From assembly GCF_030248535.1 (NCBI RefSeq), contig NZ_JAHGAJ010000016.1, positions 1-64,000 of the forward strand: a stretch of DNA of 64,000 nt, given 5' to 3'. Positions 26,556 to 37,028 of the stretch are shown in pieces. Within the stretch, counting starts at the first letter, position 1. Each line of letters begins with the position of its first letter. The stretch comes from Vibrio sp. D404a (GTDB taxonomy: Bacteria; Pseudomonadota; Gammaproteobacteria; Enterobacterales; Vibrionaceae). The notes beneath the pieces were generated by a model, which searched no databases, was not told the origin of the DNA, and saw only the letters and a program-made list of their open reading frames with translations. Both the position numbers and the translations under genes were made by a program.

Positions 26556-29393
26556 TTATGCGAACTTGCGAACTTCGCCTTCACCATCAACGTTAGACAC
26601 ACAACGGCCACAGATCTTCTCGTGTCCTTCAATTGTGCCAACGTCTGGCGTGTGGTGCCAACAACGGTCACACTTCTCGTTCTCTGTCGCTGCAACTTCA
26701 ACGAATAGACCTTCAAGGTCTGTCGCTTGTGCTGCATCGCTCTTCTCGCTTAGAGGCTTAACAACAGCAGCTGAAGTTAGAAGAACAAAACGTAGTTCGT
26801 CTTCTAGCTTGTTGATTTTCGCCGCTAGTGCATCGTCTGCGTACAGAGTCACTTCAGCTTGCAGTGCGCCACCGATAGTTTTCTCTTTACGAGCGTCTTC
26901 AAGAAGCTTGTTCACTGCGCCACGAACAGATTGGATTTCAGTCCAGAATTCGTTGCTAAGCTCTTCGCCTTCCGCTAGACCAAATAGACCTTCGAACCAC
27001 TCACCAGTGAATACGAACTTGTCACGTTGGCCTGGCATCTCGTTCCAGATTTCGTCTGCTGTGAACGACATAATAGGTGCCATCCAACGAACCAGAGCTT
27101 CTACGATGTAGTAAAGCGCAGTCTGACAGCTACGTTGAGCGTGGCCGCCCTTCTTCGCTGTGTACTGACGGTCTTTAATTACATCTAGGTAGAAAGAACC
27201 CATCTCGATAGAACAGAACTGCATTAGACGTTGAGTTACACCGTGAGTGTTGTACTCACCGTATGCTTTCACGATCTCTTCTTGTGCAGCTTGTGCGCGG
27301 CCTACAGCCCAACGGTCTAGTGCCACCATCTCTTCAGCTGGAACTAGGTCAGTTTCTGGGTTGAAACCGTTCAAGTTCGCTAGGAAGAAACGCGCTGTGT
27401 TACGAATACGACGGTAAGCATCTGCTGAACGCTTCAGGATCTCATCAGATACCGCTACTTCACCTGTGTAGTCTGTAGAAGCAACCCATAGACGCAGGAT
27501 ATCTGCACCTAGCTTGTTGGTTACATCTTTAGGTGCAACAACGTTACCGATAGATTTAGACATCTTACGGCCGTTACCATCTACTACGAAGCCGTGTGTT
27601 AGCACTTGCTTGTATGGCGCTTCGTCTTTCATCGCGATAGATGAAATTAGAGAAGATTGGAACCAACCACGGTGTTGGTCTGAACCTTCTAGGTATAGGT
27701 CAGCTTTGTTGCCGTTGTACTCTTCACGAGCGTCAACAACTGAGTAGTGTGTTACACCTGAATCGAACCATACGTCTAGTGTATCTAGTACTTTCTCGTA
27801 TTTGTCCGCTTCTTCGCCTAGTAGGTCAGAGATTTCTAGATCCCACCAAGCTTGAATACCTTTCTGCTCAACAAGTTGAGCAACTTGCTCGATAAGCTCA
27901 AGCGTGTTCGGGTGCAGTTCTGCTGTCTCTTTATGAACGAACAGAGCGATTGGCACACCCCAAGTACGTTGACGAGAGATACACCACTCAGGGCGACCTT
28001 CGATCATACCTTCGATACGGCTTTGACCCCACTCAGGCATCCACTCAACACCCTTGATTGACTCAAGAGCTTTAGCACGTAGGCCAGCTTGATCCATCGA
28101 TACGAACCATTGTGGTGTCGCACGGAAGATGATTGGCGTTTTGTGTCTCCAACAGTGTGGGTAGCTGTGCTCGTAAGCGTGGTGATGTAGTAGAGCGCCT
28201 TTCTCTTTCAGTACTTCAAGTACAGAGTCGTTCGCTTTAAATACGTGTTGACCAGCAAATAGCTCAGTGTCAGGTAGGTAGACACCGTTTGAACCTACTG
28301 GGTTTGCTACTTCTAGACCGTACTTGTTACCAACCGCGAAGTCTTCTTGACCGTGGCCCGGTGCTGTGTGAACTACACCAGTACCTGAATCCGTTGTTAC
28401 GTGATCGCCAAGGATCGCAGGAACAGTGAAGTCGTAGAATGGGTGGTTGAACTGAGTTAGCTCAAGATCAGCGCCGCTTGCAAAGCCTAGGTTATGGAAG
28501 TGCTCGATACCCGCACGATCCATTACATCTTTAGCTAGCTCAGAAGCAACGATGATACGCTGTGCAGCTTGATCGCCATTCGCTTCTACTTGGATTAGAA
28601 CGTATTCAAGATCGTCACGTAGACATACTGCGCGGTTTGCAGGTAGTGTCCATGGTGTTGTAGTCCAGATAACGATAGAGATATCGCCCTGGCCTTCGTG
28701 ACCTTCAGCTAGCTTGAATTTAGAAACTAGCGCAGTTTCATCAGCCGCTGTGAATTTCACGTCGATTGATGGAGAAACTTTATCTTTGTACTCAACTTCC
28801 GCTTCCGCTAGAGCAGAACCACAGTCAGTACACCAGTGAACAGGTTTGAAACCTTTCAGTAGGTGGCCGTTGTCTGCAATTTTACCTAGAGCGCGGATGA
28901 TGTTTGCTTCAGTGCCGAAGTCCATAGTGCGGTATGGCTTGTCCCACTCACCCATGATACCTAGACGTTTAAAGCTCTCTTTTTGACCTTCAACTTGGCC
29001 CGCAGCGTACTTACGACACTCTTCACGGAACTCAGAAGCAGAGATCTTCTGACCTGGTTTGCCTTTTTTCTTCTCAACCATCAGCTCGATTGGAAGACCG
29101 TGACAGTCCCAACCTGGGATGTATGGAGCATCAAAACCAGACAGAGTCTTAGATTTAATAATAATGTCTTTAAGAATCTTGTTTAGCGCGTGACCAATGT
29201 GAATATCGCCGTTCGCGTAAGGAGGGCCATCATGCAGTACGAAAGATTTTTTACCTTTCTTCGCTTTACGGATTTCGCCGTAAAGATCTTCTTTGTACCA
29301 ACGCTTAAGCATTTCTGGCTCACGATTTGCCAGATTACCGCGCATTGGAAACCCTGTTTCAGGTAAGTTCAGGGTATCTTTATAATCACTCAT
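26556..29393 (-). CDS. ileS: Isoleucyl-tRNA synthetase
   Basis: 945 residues, a class I synthetase that charges tRNA-Ile and edits valine. The HIGH motif is in [18 protein letters not shown] (about residue 60), KMSKS in [15 protein letters not shown] (about 600), and the editing domain has [16 protein letters not shown]-terminal zinc finger is visible as CDRCWHH and CGRC. Position after ribF and before lspA is the usual gamma-proteobacterial order. Confidence 0.98.
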   Translation of the reverse strand: MSDYKDTLNLPETGFPMRGNLANREPEMLKRWYKEDLYGEIRKAKKGKKSFVLHDGPPYANGDIHIGHALNKILKDIIIKSKTLSGFDAPYIPGWDCHGLPIELMVEKKKGKPGQKISASEFREECRKYAAGQVEGQKESFKRLGIMGEWDKPYRTMDFGTEANIIRALGKIADNGHLLKGFKPVHWCTDCGSALAEAEVEYKDKVSPSIDVKFTAADETALVSKFKLAEGHEGQGDISIVIWTTTPWTLPANRAVCLRDDLEYVLIQVEANGDQAAQRIIVASELAKDVMDRAGIEHFHNLGFASGADLELTQFNHPFYDFTVPAILGDHVTTDSGTGVVHTAPGHGQEDFAVGNKYGLEVANPVGSNGVYLPDTELFAGQHVFKANDSVLEVLKEKGALLHHHAYEHSYPHCWRHKTPIIFRATPQWFVSMDQAGLRAKALESIKGVEWMPEWGQSRIEGMIEGRPEWCISRQRTWGVPIALFVHKETAELHPNTLELIEQVAQLVEQKGIQAWWDLEISDLLGEEADKYEKVLDTLDVWFDSGVTHYSVVDAREEYNGNKADLYLEGSDQHRGWFQSSLISSIAMKDEAPYKQVLTHGFVVDGNGRKMSKSIGNVVAPKDVTNKLGADILRLWVASTDYTGEVAVSDEILKRSADAYRRIRNTARFFLANLNGFNPETDLVPAEEMVALDRWAVGRAQAAQEEIVKAYGEYNTHGVTQRLMQFCSIEMGSFYLDVIKDRQYTAKKGGHAQRSCQTALYYIVEALVRWMAPIMSFTADEIWNEMPGQRDKFVFTGEWFEGLFGLAEGEELSNEFWTEIQSVRGAVNKLLEDARKEKTIGGALQAEVTLYADDALAAKINKLEDELRFVLLTSAAVVKPLSEKSDAAQATDLEGLFVEVAATENEKCDRCWHHTPDVGTIEGHEKICGRCVSNVDGEGEVRKFA

Positions 29394-29456
29394 CGATTCT
29401 TAATTCCGTTATATTGGGCGAAGTTAGACATTATGTTAATCGGTGGAATCAACCGA

Positions 29457-30392
29457 TTAATTCTTTAGCTGACGCAGCCACACCCTTGCTGCTTCAGCAT
29501 CCAATTCTATTTGATTCTTTAGTGCGTCGAACGATTCAAATTTTTTCTCGTCGCGCAATTTGTGCAAAAGACGTACTTCTAACTGTTTACCATATAAATT
29601 GGCTTTAAAGTCAAAAAAATGCACTTCTAGTTGCTGACGAACCCCATTTACGGTTGGTCGTTGTCCGATATTTGCAACACCACCGACAGGTGAACCATCG
29701 ATGTCGACTGCTTCAACAACATACACCCCAGAGACTGGAGAGACACAACGTTTAAGTGGGATATTCGCCGTTGGGAAACCTATGGTTCTTCCCAGTTTAC
29801 GCCCATGAGACACACGACCACTGATACTGTAATCACGCCCTAACATGGCAGCGCTAGAGGTTAAATCGTCAACCGCTAGAGCATTGCGTATTTCAGTGCT
29901 ACTTACACGCAGCTGGTTTAAGCAGAAGCTTTGGGTACTAACCACCTCAAAACCATACTTTTCACCCGCTTCTTTAAGCATAGCGAAATTGCCGGTGCGA
30001 CCTTTACCGAAGCAGAAGTCATCACCCACCACCAAAAACTTCACACCAAGTTTGTCCACCAACAGATCTTTAATAAAAGCATCCGCCGATAGGTTCGCGA
30101 AGTAGTGGTTAAAATTGACACACAATAAACGGCTAATATCCAGCTTACTCAGCTGCACGAACTTATCTCTTAAACGAGTTAAACGTGCAGGGGCTTTGTC
30201 ACGAGCAAACAGTTCCATGGGCTGAGGCTCAAACGTCATCACAACAGAGGGTAAGCCCAATGCCGCAGCTTGCTTGGATACCTGGCTCAGTACTTCCTGA
30301 TGTCCTAGATGTACACCGTCAAAGTTGCCTATGGTTAATACACAGCCGTGATGCTGCGCTTTAATATTGTGAATGCCTCGGATTAGTTCCAT
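29457..30392 (-). CDS. ribF: Bifunctional riboflavin kinase/FAD synthetase
   Basis: 311 residues. It makes FMN from riboflavin and FAD from FMN. The N-terminal nucleotidyltransferase has TIGNFDGVHLGHQ (about 21-33) and the C-terminal kinase has GRKLGRTIGFPTANI with the PTAN motif and GVANIGQRPTV. It lies 64 bp upstream of ileS and 70 bp downstream of murJ on the same strand, a conserved series. Confidence 0.97.
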   Translation of the reverse strand: MELIRGIHNIKAQHHGCVLTIGNFDGVHLGHQEVLSQVSKQAAALGLPSVVMTFEPQPMELFARDKAPARLTRLRDKFVQLSKLDISRLLCVNFNHYFANLSADAFIKDLLVDKLGVKFLVVGDDFCFGKGRTGNFAMLKEAGEKYGFEVVSTQSFCLNQLRVSSTEIRNALAVDDLTSSAAMLGRDYSISGRVSHGRKLGRTIGFPTANIPLKRCVSPVSGVYVVEAVDIDGSPVGGVANIGQRPTVNGVRQQLEVHFFDFKANLYGKQLEVRLLHKLRDEKKFESFDALKNQIELDAEAARVWLRQLKN

Positions 30393-30462
30393 TACGACCA
30401 GCTAAAATCTGTTATTTGCATCATTCATTGTGTGAAACCGACGGATTATATACTAATCAGTA

Positions 30463-32040
30463 TTACTCTGTCGCTGCTTTTAAATGTTTTACTCGGATAC
30501 CTAAAGCGAACACAGAGACAATATAAGCAAAGCCGCCAAGCGCAATCAAGCCTGTAAGCATAAGCGCTCGATAACTGAAGCTCCATTCAAGCCATTGTTG
30601 CATACTCTCAAGTTGCCATAAAATCACCGCAACCATTGCCGCACCTGCCACCAGCAACTTAGCGCTGAAGATTAAGGTTGTCTTAGTTAAATGGTATACG
30701 CCCGCCAAGTGCAAGCCTCTATATAGCAGAGCCATATTGACAAAGGCCGACAGCGCGGTCGCAATCGCCAAACCTACGTAACCATAGAAATAAGCAAAGA
30801 TGGCATTAAACACCATATTGCTTACCATTGCGATAATACCGTACTTAACTGGGGTTTTAGTGTCTTGGCGTGAGTAGTAACCCGGCGCTAGCACCTTAAT
30901 CAACATGAAGTTAAGTAGACCCGACGCATAAGCGACCAGAGACATCGAAGCCTGCTCCACGTCATGAGGGCTAAACTCACCACGCATGAACAGCACCATC
31001 AACATAGGCTTCGCTAGCACAATCAAGCCGAACATAGCAGGAATACCCAGCAACAGAACCATGCGCACCCCCCAGTCCATAGTATGAGCAAAGCCCTCAC
31101 CTTGTGCATCGACATATTTACGAGATAGCGCAGGCAGAATCACGGTTGCGATAGCAATACCAAACAAGCCTAATGGAAACTCTAAAAGGCGGTCAGAGTA
31201 ATAAAGCCAACTGATAGAGCCTGTAGCTAGGAAACTGGCAATAAAGGTATCAAACAGCAAGTTAATTTGGCTAACTGACACACCAAACAGCGCAGGGATC
31301 ATCAAAGTACGGATCTTAACAACGCCAGGATCGCGCCAACCCCACTTAGGCTTAACTAAAACGCCCTCTTTAATTAAAAAGGGTAATTGGAACAGAAACT
31401 GAACCAAGCCGCCTAAAAAGACACCAATCGCCAATCCAATTTCAGGTTGCTCTAGATTCGGTGCAATAAAAAGCGCAGAGCCTATGATCATGACGTTTAA
31501 GAACACAGGCGTAAAAGAGGAGACCGCAAACTTACCTAAGGTATTAAGAATCGCCCCAGATAAAGCAACGAAGGTAATGAACCATAAATAAGGAAAGGTG
31601 ATTTTGAGCATCAAACTGGCTAACTCAAATTTATGAGCCGACGGACCACCATTAAGCCAGTCGATAAACCAACCCGCACCAAACAGTGCTGTAATGGCAC
31701 CAGAGCCAATCACACCAACAAGAGTGACAATCGAGACCAGAACCCCGAGCGTACCAGACACCCTAGCTATCAATTCGCGAGTCTTATCTTTATCTCCCGC
31801 AGCGTGATACTCAGTTAGAACAGGAACAAAGGCTTGTGAGAAGGCGCCTTCAGCAAACAGACGACGTAGGAAATTAGGGATCTTATTGGCGAAGAAAAAA
31901 ACGTCAGCACTGGCCCCAGCACCCATCAAATTGGCCACGACAACGTCGCGCACAAGTCCCAATACACGGGAAACAAAAGTCATCGCACTTACTATCATGC
32001 CTGACTTTAATAGTCGTTTACTCACAAAAACCTCTGACAC
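30463..32040 (-). CDS. murJ: Lipid II flippase MurJ
   Basis: 525 residues (E. coli 511), a MATE-like protein with about 14 membrane helices. It moves lipid II across the inner membrane for peptidoglycan synthesis. FVSRVLGLVRDVVVANLMGAG near the N-terminus, FFFANKIPNFLRRLFAEGAF and YYSRQDTKTPVKYG are family signatures. Its promoter lies in the divergent gap shared with rpsT. Confidence 0.97.
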   Translation of the reverse strand: MSEVFVSKRLLKSGMIVSAMTFVSRVLGLVRDVVVANLMGAGASADVFFFANKIPNFLRRLFAEGAFSQAFVPVLTEYHAAGDKDKTRELIARVSGTLGVLVSIVTLVGVIGSGAITALFGAGWFIDWLNGGPSAHKFELASLMLKITFPYLWFITFVALSGAILNTLGKFAVSSFTPVFLNVMIIGSALFIAPNLEQPEIGLAIGVFLGGLVQFLFQLPFLIKEGVLVKPKWGWRDPGVVKIRTLMIPALFGVSVSQINLLFDTFIASFLATGSISWLYYSDRLLEFPLGLFGIAIATVILPALSRKYVDAQGEGFAHTMDWGVRMVLLLGIPAMFGLIVLAKPMLMVLFMRGEFSPHDVEQASMSLVAYASGLLNFMLIKVLAPGYYSRQDTKTPVKYGIIAMVSNMVFNAIFAYFYGYVGLAIATALSAFVNMALLYRGLHLAGVYHLTKTTLIFSAKLLVAGAAMVAVILWQLESMQQWLEWSFSYRALMLTGLIALGGFAYIVSVFALGIRVKHLKAATE

Positions 32041-32200
32041 TGATTGATTAGTTCTAAGCGAGGATAAATACTATCCGATCGTTAGAAGCATATTTATTAG
32101 CATTGGTCTAAAAATGCTGTTAGAATCCCCGCCATCTTAACCGCGATAACCTTTCCATTCCAAAATTTGTTTGGCTACGATTGGTTTTTGCACAAATCAT

Positions 32201-32229
32201 TTGACAATTAAGCGCAAATGAGGGATAGT
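32201..32229 (+). promoter_or_regulatory. rpsT promoter
   Basis: TTGACA (32201-32206) is a perfect -35 box, followed by a 17-bp spacer and GATAGT (32224-32229; 4/6). It is about 48 bp from the rpsT start codon. Confidence 0.65.
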
Positions 32230-32276
32230 CCTCGCCCTTAAATTGTCACCGAACTAAGTTTTTGGGAGTTAGACCC

Positions 32277-32537
32277 TTGGCAAACAGTAAATCTGCTAAG
32301 AAGCGCGCTATCCAAGCTGAGAAACGTCGCCAGCACAACGCTAGCCGTCGTTCTATGATGCGCACTTACATGAAAAAAACTATCGCAGCTATCGCAGCTG
32401 GCGATAAAGAAGCTGCAACTGCTGCTTTCGTAGAAGTTACACCACTTCTAGACCGCATGGCGACTAAAGGCCTTATTCACAAGAATAAAGCTGCTCGTCA
32501 TAAGTCTCGTTTCGCTGCTGCAATCAAAGCTCTTTAA
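32277..32537 (+). CDS. rpsT: 30S ribosomal protein S20
   Basis: 86 residues from a TTG start, giving (M)[20 protein letters not shown], the known S20 N-terminus. A TTG 15 bp upstream stays in frame but would add non-homologous residues. GGGAG (32264-32268) is well placed for 32277. A rare UUG start is also used by E. coli rpsT, where it takes part in autoregulation. S20 is a primary 16S rRNA-binding protein; the highly basic helical sequence fits. Confidence 0.97.
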   Translation: MANSKSAKKRAIQAEKRRQHNASRRSMMRTYMKKTIAAIAAGDKEAATAAFVEVTPLLDRMATKGLIHKNKAARHKSRFAAAIKAL

Positions 32538-32563
32538 TAGAGACTTGATTTCAAAGCAAAACG

Positions 32564-32591
32564 AAAAAAACCGGCCTTGGCCGGTTTTTTT
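32564..32591 (+). terminator. rpsT terminator
   Basis: AAAAAAACCGGCC and GGCCGGTTTTTTT form a strong stem with a long T tract 27 bp after the rpsT stop. Confidence 0.95.
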
Positions 32592-32673
32592 ATATCTGCG
32601 ATTTGCCTTTTGGCTTCATTTGCCGTGATGACACACATCCATGTGCTCTCTGAAACTCTCGCCTTACACGATA

Positions 32674-32967
32674 TTACTTGCAGTAAATACCATGCAGTAA
32701 CGTAATCATCGCCTTCACTTCTTCACTACTCAATGTGTAGTAAACCGTTTGAGCCTCTTTACGCGTTTCAACTAAACCATCTCGTCTTAACCATGCTAAA
32801 TGTTGAGACAAAGCCGACTGGCTAAGCGCTAACTTATTACACAACTCACCTACCGATAACTCTGTACCATGCAACAAGCACAAAATCTGTAGACGACGTT
32901 CGTTAGCCATCGCTTTTAACAACACTACGGCTTGGGCCGAGTTTTTCTCCATTTCTTGCAAGTTCAT
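32674..32967 (-). CDS. hlyU: HlyU, ArsR-family virulence regulator
   Basis: From ATG 32967, preceded by GGGAG at proper distance, the product is 97 residues starting MNLQEMEKNSAQAVV; an upstream in-frame GTG-type extension is less likely. The winged-helix core has LKAMANERRLQILCLL, LALSQSALSQHLAWLRRDGLV and AQTVYYTL, almost identical to Vibrio HlyU. It lacks the ArsR metal-binding CxC signature, like HlyU, which acts by displacing H-NS at toxin genes and responds to redox state. The final Cys in HGIYCK and the Cys in LCLLHG are candidates for that. It precedes nhaR-nptA as in V. cholerae. Confidence 0.93.
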   Translation of the reverse strand: MNLQEMEKNSAQAVVLLKAMANERRLQILCLLHGTELSVGELCNKLALSQSALSQHLAWLRRDGLVETRKEAQTVYYTLSSEEVKAMITLLHGIYCK

Positions 32968-33038
32968 AGTTTGGCTCCCTACTACCTTCAACGCCAACTA
33001 CGGGCTATCAGTACTACTTACGGCATATTGTAGAGTTA

Positions 33039-33053
33039 TGATAATCGATATCA
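33039..33053. promoter_or_regulatory. Fur-like or autoregulatory palindrome before hlyU
   Basis: TGATAATCGATATCA lies 72 bp upstream of the hlyU start. It resembles a 7-1-7 Fur site (TGATAAT-n-ATTATCA) with mismatches in the right half. It could equally be an ArsR-type autoregulatory site. Confidence 0.35.
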
Positions 33054-33071
33054 ATTCATTAACAAACTAAC

Positions 33072-33962
33072 TCACTCGAACAAATTACTAAAATCTGCGT
33101 CGCATACATTTTTTACTGCCGGATGTTGGATCATCCTCTCAGCGAATATAACGTAATACTCTTCTTTCAGCTCCTCAATACCACCCAACATTTGTAAAGA
33201 TGTATCTTCTTCAACCTCTGATAGGTAGAGAGTCGGCGCTAGGAAAATGGCATCGTGATGATAACGGGCAAACGCCTTCATTAAAGCAGCATCATCAAAC
33301 TCACCCAGAATGTCTGGTTTTAAGCCTTGTCTATCAAACCACTGCAGAACTTTACGCCCCATCGAGGTTCTGCTTCCTGGAATTAACAGCTTTCTTTGCT
33401 CTAGTACTGCTGGGAAACTCACATTCTCAACCTTACCGGTACAGAAGAAGCTCATCCCACTCTCGCCTAACTTCTTACTAAACAAACCCGGGCTTTGACT
33501 AGAATCCACAGGGCAATCTGACAAGATCATATCAAGCTTATGCTGTGAGAGTTGTTCAAGCAGCATTTCGTGGGTCGATTCAAAACAGCGAAGATGGATG
33601 CTGTTATCTTCCGGGATGGTCGACATCAATATCTTGCTGACCAGCCTTTTCGAGAGAGCATCGGCAACGCCGACATCAAACAAAATATTCGAGTGCTGAC
33701 TGTAATTCACAATATCAAGCATCTCATAACTCAAACCGAACATACGATCCGCGTATTTAAAGACCAGCTGTCCAAGCTCGGTAGGCTCTACACTCCGACC
33801 GTTACGCTTAGTGAGCTTGCCATCCATTCGCTCTTCGAGCGCTTTAATTTGTCCAGTAACAGTTTGAGGAGTTAGAAACAGTGCTTCAGCGGCTTTAGTG
33901 ATCGAGCCTTGTTTGCATACCATCCAAAAATAGTAGAGATGATTGTAATTGAGATGCGACAT
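33072..33962 (-). CDS. nhaR: NhaR, LysR-type regulator of sodium response
   Basis: From ATG 33962 ([20 protein letters not shown]) the product is 296 residues, as in E. coli NhaR; the frame is open 60 bp further upstream. The N-terminal helix-turn-helix includes [26 protein letters not shown]. The effector domain has [38 protein letters not shown] and [12 protein letters not shown], closely matching NhaR. NhaR activates nhaA in response to Na+ in E. coli. nhaA is not here, but a Na+-coupled transporter gene lies divergent. Confidence 0.95.
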   Translation of the reverse strand: MSHLNYNHLYYFWMVCKQGSITKAAEALFLTPQTVTGQIKALEERMDGKLTKRNGRSVEPTELGQLVFKYADRMFGLSYEMLDIVNYSQHSNILFDVGVADALSKRLVSKILMSTIPEDNSIHLRCFESTHEMLLEQLSQHKLDMILSDCPVDSSQSPGLFSKKLGESGMSFFCTGKVENVSFPAVLEQRKLLIPGSRTSMGRKVLQWFDRQGLKPDILGEFDDAALMKAFARYHHDAIFLAPTLYLSEVEEDTSLQMLGGIEELKEEYYVIFAERMIQHPAVKNVCDADFSNLFE

Positions 33963-34349
33963 AGTTACGCCGTGTAGAGTTGTTTGGTCTTCTTTTATAG
34001 CAAATATGACACCCCGCCTCAATAACTTCGGTTTTTACACGGTATAACCACACAAACCCATACATTTACCGAAACATTAGCATTCACACTGTCATATTTA
34101 ATGATGGAAAATCGATTTATTTTCAATTTTTTCGATCAAAACCGCAATAAACCAAAGGATATAAAAACCTTAAAATACAACAACTTAAATACATAAAATT
34201 GACTGTCAAAATATTTAAACAGCAAATCATCACAAAAAAAAGCCGCACCAATAAAAATGTAATATTACTGAAATATTTCCCCTCTAACATCACGCTCAGA
34301 TTAACTAACAGACCAAACACAGACTTTAACGGTCCATGGAGAAAACATT
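33963..34349. other. AT-rich nhaR-nptA intergenic region
   Basis: 387 bp with no gene. Two words like a PhoB half-site occur, CTGTCATA at 34089-34096 and CTGTCA at 34203-34208, but neither has a good direct-repeat partner 11 bp away. No other firm signal is visible. Confidence 0.3.
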
Positions 34350-35495
34350 ATGAACCAAGCTACTACTGCAGCAGCGCCAATCTCGAGCACTACTCGCTGG
34401 CTACGCTGGGCTAACTTGGCATTCATGCTTTACCTACTACTTCTTTCTGTATCAATGGTAGGTACTGGCTTTAAATGGGCAACAGGCGAACAAGCAAAGG
34501 TTCTATTTGAATTTGCTTCACACCCAGTTGCAGGCTTAATGATCGGCTTGGTAGCAACAGCACTTATCCAGTCATCAAGCACCGTGACATCTATTATTGT
34601 TGGCTTAGTAGCAGGTGGTTTACCTGTTGAAGTTGCTATCCCTATGATCATGGGTGCAAACATCGGTACTACTGTAACCAACACGCTGGTAAGCCTTGGT
34701 CACGTTCGTTGTAAAGAAGAGTTTAAGCGTGCGTTCGCAAGTGCGACGATTCACGACTTCTTCAACCTACTGGCTGTAATGATCTTCCTACCGCTAGAGA
34801 TGATGTTTGGCATCCTTGAGAAAATTTCTCACTGGTTGGTATCGCCAATGCTTGCAACTGGCGACATGAGCATGAAAGGTCTTAACTTCATCAAGCCAAT
34901 CACTAAGCCTGTAGTAAGTGCAATCAAAGAGCCACTATCTACATTCGGTGACACAGTAGGTGGCGTACTACTTATCGCTCTGGGTATCGCAACTATCTTC
35001 GTTGCTATCACAGTGATGGGGAAACTAATGAAGAGCTTAATGGTAGGACGTGCACGTGAAATCCTAAAGAACGCTATCGGTCGTGGTCCAATCCACGGTA
35101 TCGCTTCTGGCTCTATCGTAACTATCCTTGTTCAGTCTTCTTCTACGACGACAAGCTTGATGGTTCCACTAGTAGGCTCAGGTGTTCTTAAAGTACGTGA
35201 CGTTTACCCGTTCACTCTAGGCGCAAACATCGGTACGTGTATCACTGCACTACTAGCAGCAACAGCTGTATCTGGTGAGTTCGCAGTATTCGCACTACAG
35301 ATTGCTCTGGTACACCTAGTGTTCAACGTAATGGCAACAGTATTCATCTTCGGTATTCCGTTCCTACGTGAACTACCAGTTAAAGCAGCTGACCTGATTT
35401 CAGACATGGCTGTGAAGAACAAAGCAGTGGTAGCAGGTTACCTAATCGCTATCTTCCTAGTGCTACCAGGTTCAATCCTAGCGCTAACTGCTTAA
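34350..35495 (+). CDS. nptA: Na+/phosphate cotransporter
   Basis: 381 residues, about eight membrane helices, PF02690 (Na/Pi cotransporter) type. Two inverted repeats each carry a QSSS motif: TALIQSSSTVTSIIVG (about 70) and TILVQSSSTTTSLMVP (about 258), and both are followed by GANIGT. The V. cholerae homologue NptA drives Na+-dependent phosphate uptake. It stands alone with its own terminator. Codon use is that of a well expressed gene. Confidence 0.93.
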   Translation: MNQATTAAAPISSTTRWLRWANLAFMLYLLLLSVSMVGTGFKWATGEQAKVLFEFASHPVAGLMIGLVATALIQSSSTVTSIIVGLVAGGLPVEVAIPMIMGANIGTTVTNTLVSLGHVRCKEEFKRAFASATIHDFFNLLAVMIFLPLEMMFGILEKISHWLVSPMLATGDMSMKGLNFIKPITKPVVSAIKEPLSTFGDTVGGVLLIALGIATIFVAITVMGKLMKSLMVGRAREILKNAIGRGPIHGIASGSIVTILVQSSSTTTSLMVPLVGSGVLKVRDVYPFTLGANIGTCITALLAATAVSGEFAVFALQIALVHLVFNVMATVFIFGIPFLRELPVKAADLISDMAVKNKAVVAGYLIAIFLVLPGSILALTA

Positions 35496-35517
35496 GCAAA
35501 AAGTCCATCGCATAATC

Positions 35518-35547
35518 AAAGCCCGCAACGAAAGTTGCGGGCTTTTT
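35518..35547 (+). terminator. nptA terminator
   Basis: AAAGCCCGCAAC and GTTGCGGGCTTT form a 12-bp stem with a GAAA loop, followed by further T. Confidence 0.93.
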
Positions 35548-35556
35548 CTTTTTTAA

Positions 35557-35787
35557 GAGCAGATGAGGGATACGAGTAAACGAGTAGCGAAGAGCTAGAA
35601 GCAGATTAGAGATACAGGTAAGCGCCCCGCGAAAAACCAAAAGAAGATTAAGAATAGGGTAAGCGAGTAATGAACATCTCGAACTGTGAGTGTCGATATA
35701 GGTTCAACACGCTCTTCGTATCTCTAATCTCGTTCACTCGCACCGGCTCTTGGCTTTTCGCATCCATCATCCCGCTTACTCGCATCT
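35557..35787. repeat. Palindromic repeat unit, copy 1
   Basis: A stretch of about 230 bp. Its left part (GAGCAGATGAGGGATACGAG, GTAAACGAGTAGCGAAGAGC) is roughly complementary to its right part (GGCTCTTGGCTTTTCGCATC, CGCTTACTCGCATCT), so the whole could fold into one long hairpin. GAGTAATGAACA, CGAACTGTGA, TGTCGAT and ACACGCTCTTCGTATC recur in copy 2. No protein frame is convincing. It resembles a MITE-like intergenic element. Confidence 0.75.
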
Positions 35788-35793
35788 AAAAAC

Positions 35794-35893
35794 CGTCATT
35801 CCCTACAACGAGGAACGAGCGTGATAGGGAATCTATCGAACGTATCACTCAACAGACTCCCTACTCCTTCCTCCGTCAGTCTAGGGAATGACG
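35794..35893. mobile_element. 100-bp element with 12-bp terminal inverted repeats
   Basis: CGTCATTCCCTA (35794-35805) and TAGGGAATGACG (35882-35893) are perfect inverted ends of a 100-bp segment. The segment lies exactly between the two copies of the larger palindromic repeat. It has no coding capacity. Elements with similar CGTCATTCCC ends are common between vibrio genes. Confidence 0.65.
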
Positions 35894-35898
35894 AAGGA

Positions 35899-36110
35899 GA
35901 GCAGATGAGAGATTCGAGTGAGCGAGTGAGCGAAGAGCCAGAAGCTGATGAGGGATAAGAGGAAGCGAGTAATGAACAGTACGAACTGTGATTGTCGATT
36001 TGTCATTCACTCAAAATAAACACGCTCTTCGTATCCCGCATCTCGTTTACTCGCATCTGCTCTTAGCTCTTAGCTCTTCGCATCTCAAATCCCGTTTACT
36101 CGCCACTGCC
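35899..36110. repeat. Palindromic repeat unit, copy 2
   Basis: About 210 bp related to copy 1: it starts GAGCAGATGAGAGATTCGAG and ends near CCCGTTTACTCGCCACTGCC, with the shared words GAGTAATGAACA, CGAACTGTGA and ACACGCTCTTCGTATC. The two ends are again roughly complementary. TTAGCTC is repeated in tandem near 36062-36076. Confidence 0.75.
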
Positions 36111-36122
36111 CTTCAGACACAA

Positions 36123-36148
36123 AAAAGGCTGCACCATGGCAGCCTTTT
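36123..36148 (-). terminator. thyA terminator
   Basis: AAAAGGCTGC and GCAGCCTTTT form a 10-bp stem; the minus strand continues into T. It lies 20 bp past the thyA stop. Confidence 0.9.
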
Positions 36149-36167
36149 ATAACATTTCGAGAGCGTA

Positions 36168-37019
36168 TTATACCGAGAATGGGTACTTAATCGCTTCGTG
36201 GCACTCGTAGCCTTCTACCCAGAAGTCATCCATCGTTACCCATGTTTCCAAGTCTTCTAGCGACTTGATCTCTGGGTTGATGTGGAAGGTTGCTGGCGCT
36301 AGAGGCTCACGCTTCAATTGGATATCACGCATTGGTGCGAGTTGGTCTTCGTAGATGTGAGCATTCACTAGCTTGTGATAAGCCACACCCGGCTTCTTGC
36401 CCGTGATTTGCGCCATGATCGCTAGGAACACGTAAACCTGGACCATATTGAAGTTAAGACCTAAAGGTACATCACAAGAGCGCTGCGTGCTGTTCAGGTA
36501 CAGAGTATCACCGAGTAGAGAGAAGTGATGGCTGTACATGCACGGACGAAGACAACCCATGTGGAATTCGCCAGGGTTGTAGAAGTTTAGGATCTCACCA
36601 CGGTCATCGACACCACGCTTTAGGTCATCGACAATCTTTTTCAGTTGATCGATGTGCCCGCCATCAGGCTTAGCCCAAGCACGACCTTGAACACCGTAAA
36701 CACGGCCCATGTCGTCTTCACCTTTACGGTAAGCGTTGTTCAGCCATGCTTCATTTAGGTTTGCGTTGGCATCCCATGTTTTCGTGCCCAGCTTACGGAA
36801 ATCTTCAGCGTTGTCGTAGCCACGGATGTAACCCAGTAGTTCAGCAACGGCTGCTTTCCAGAAGCTCTTACGCGTTGTCACAAGTGGGAACTGGTTGTTG
36901 CCAACATCATACGTTAGATCGGCATTGATCACCGTCAGGCAGCGCTTGCCTGTACGCTCATTCTCAATCCAAGTGCCTTCATCAACGATTCGCTGACAGA
37001 GTTCTAAATACTGCTTCAC
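36168..37019 (-). CDS. thyA: Thymidylate synthase
   Basis: 283 residues (E. coli 264). It methylates dUMP to dTMP using methylenetetrahydrofolate. The catalytic Cys is in [11 protein letters not shown] and the phosphate/nucleotide motif [13 protein letters not shown] follows, with HIYEDQ near the C-terminus. [20 protein letters not shown] starts the fold. It is the last gene of an rppH-ptsP-permease-lgt-thyA series, nine bp after lgt. Confidence 0.97.
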   Translation of the reverse strand: MKQYLELCQRIVDEGTWIENERTGKRCLTVINADLTYDVGNNQFPLVTTRKSFWKAAVAELLGYIRGYDNAEDFRKLGTKTWDANANLNEAWLNNAYRKGEDDMGRVYGVQGRAWAKPDGGHIDQLKKIVDDLKRGVDDRGEILNFYNPGEFHMGCLRPCMYSHHFSLLGDTLYLNSTQRSCDVPLGLNFNMVQVYVFLAIMAQITGKKPGVAYHKLVNAHIYEDQLAPMRDIQLKREPLAPATFHINPEIKSLEDLETWVTMDDFWVEGYECHEAIKYPFSV

Positions 37020-37028
37020 ACCAATTCC

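Noticed and set aside
26566..27111. 181-residue plus-strand frame opposite ileS
   Set aside because: Antisense shadow of a highly biased housekeeping gene; Ser/Arg-rich low-complexity product.
34089..34208. PhoB box before nptA
   Set aside because: Two CTGTCA words are present, but neither has the second direct repeat 11 bp away that defines a Pho box; kept only as a note.
35557..36110. Integron attC sites or a CRISPR-like array
   Set aside because: The palindromes lack the RYYYAAC/GTTRRRY core pairs of attC sites and there is no integrase or cassette gene.
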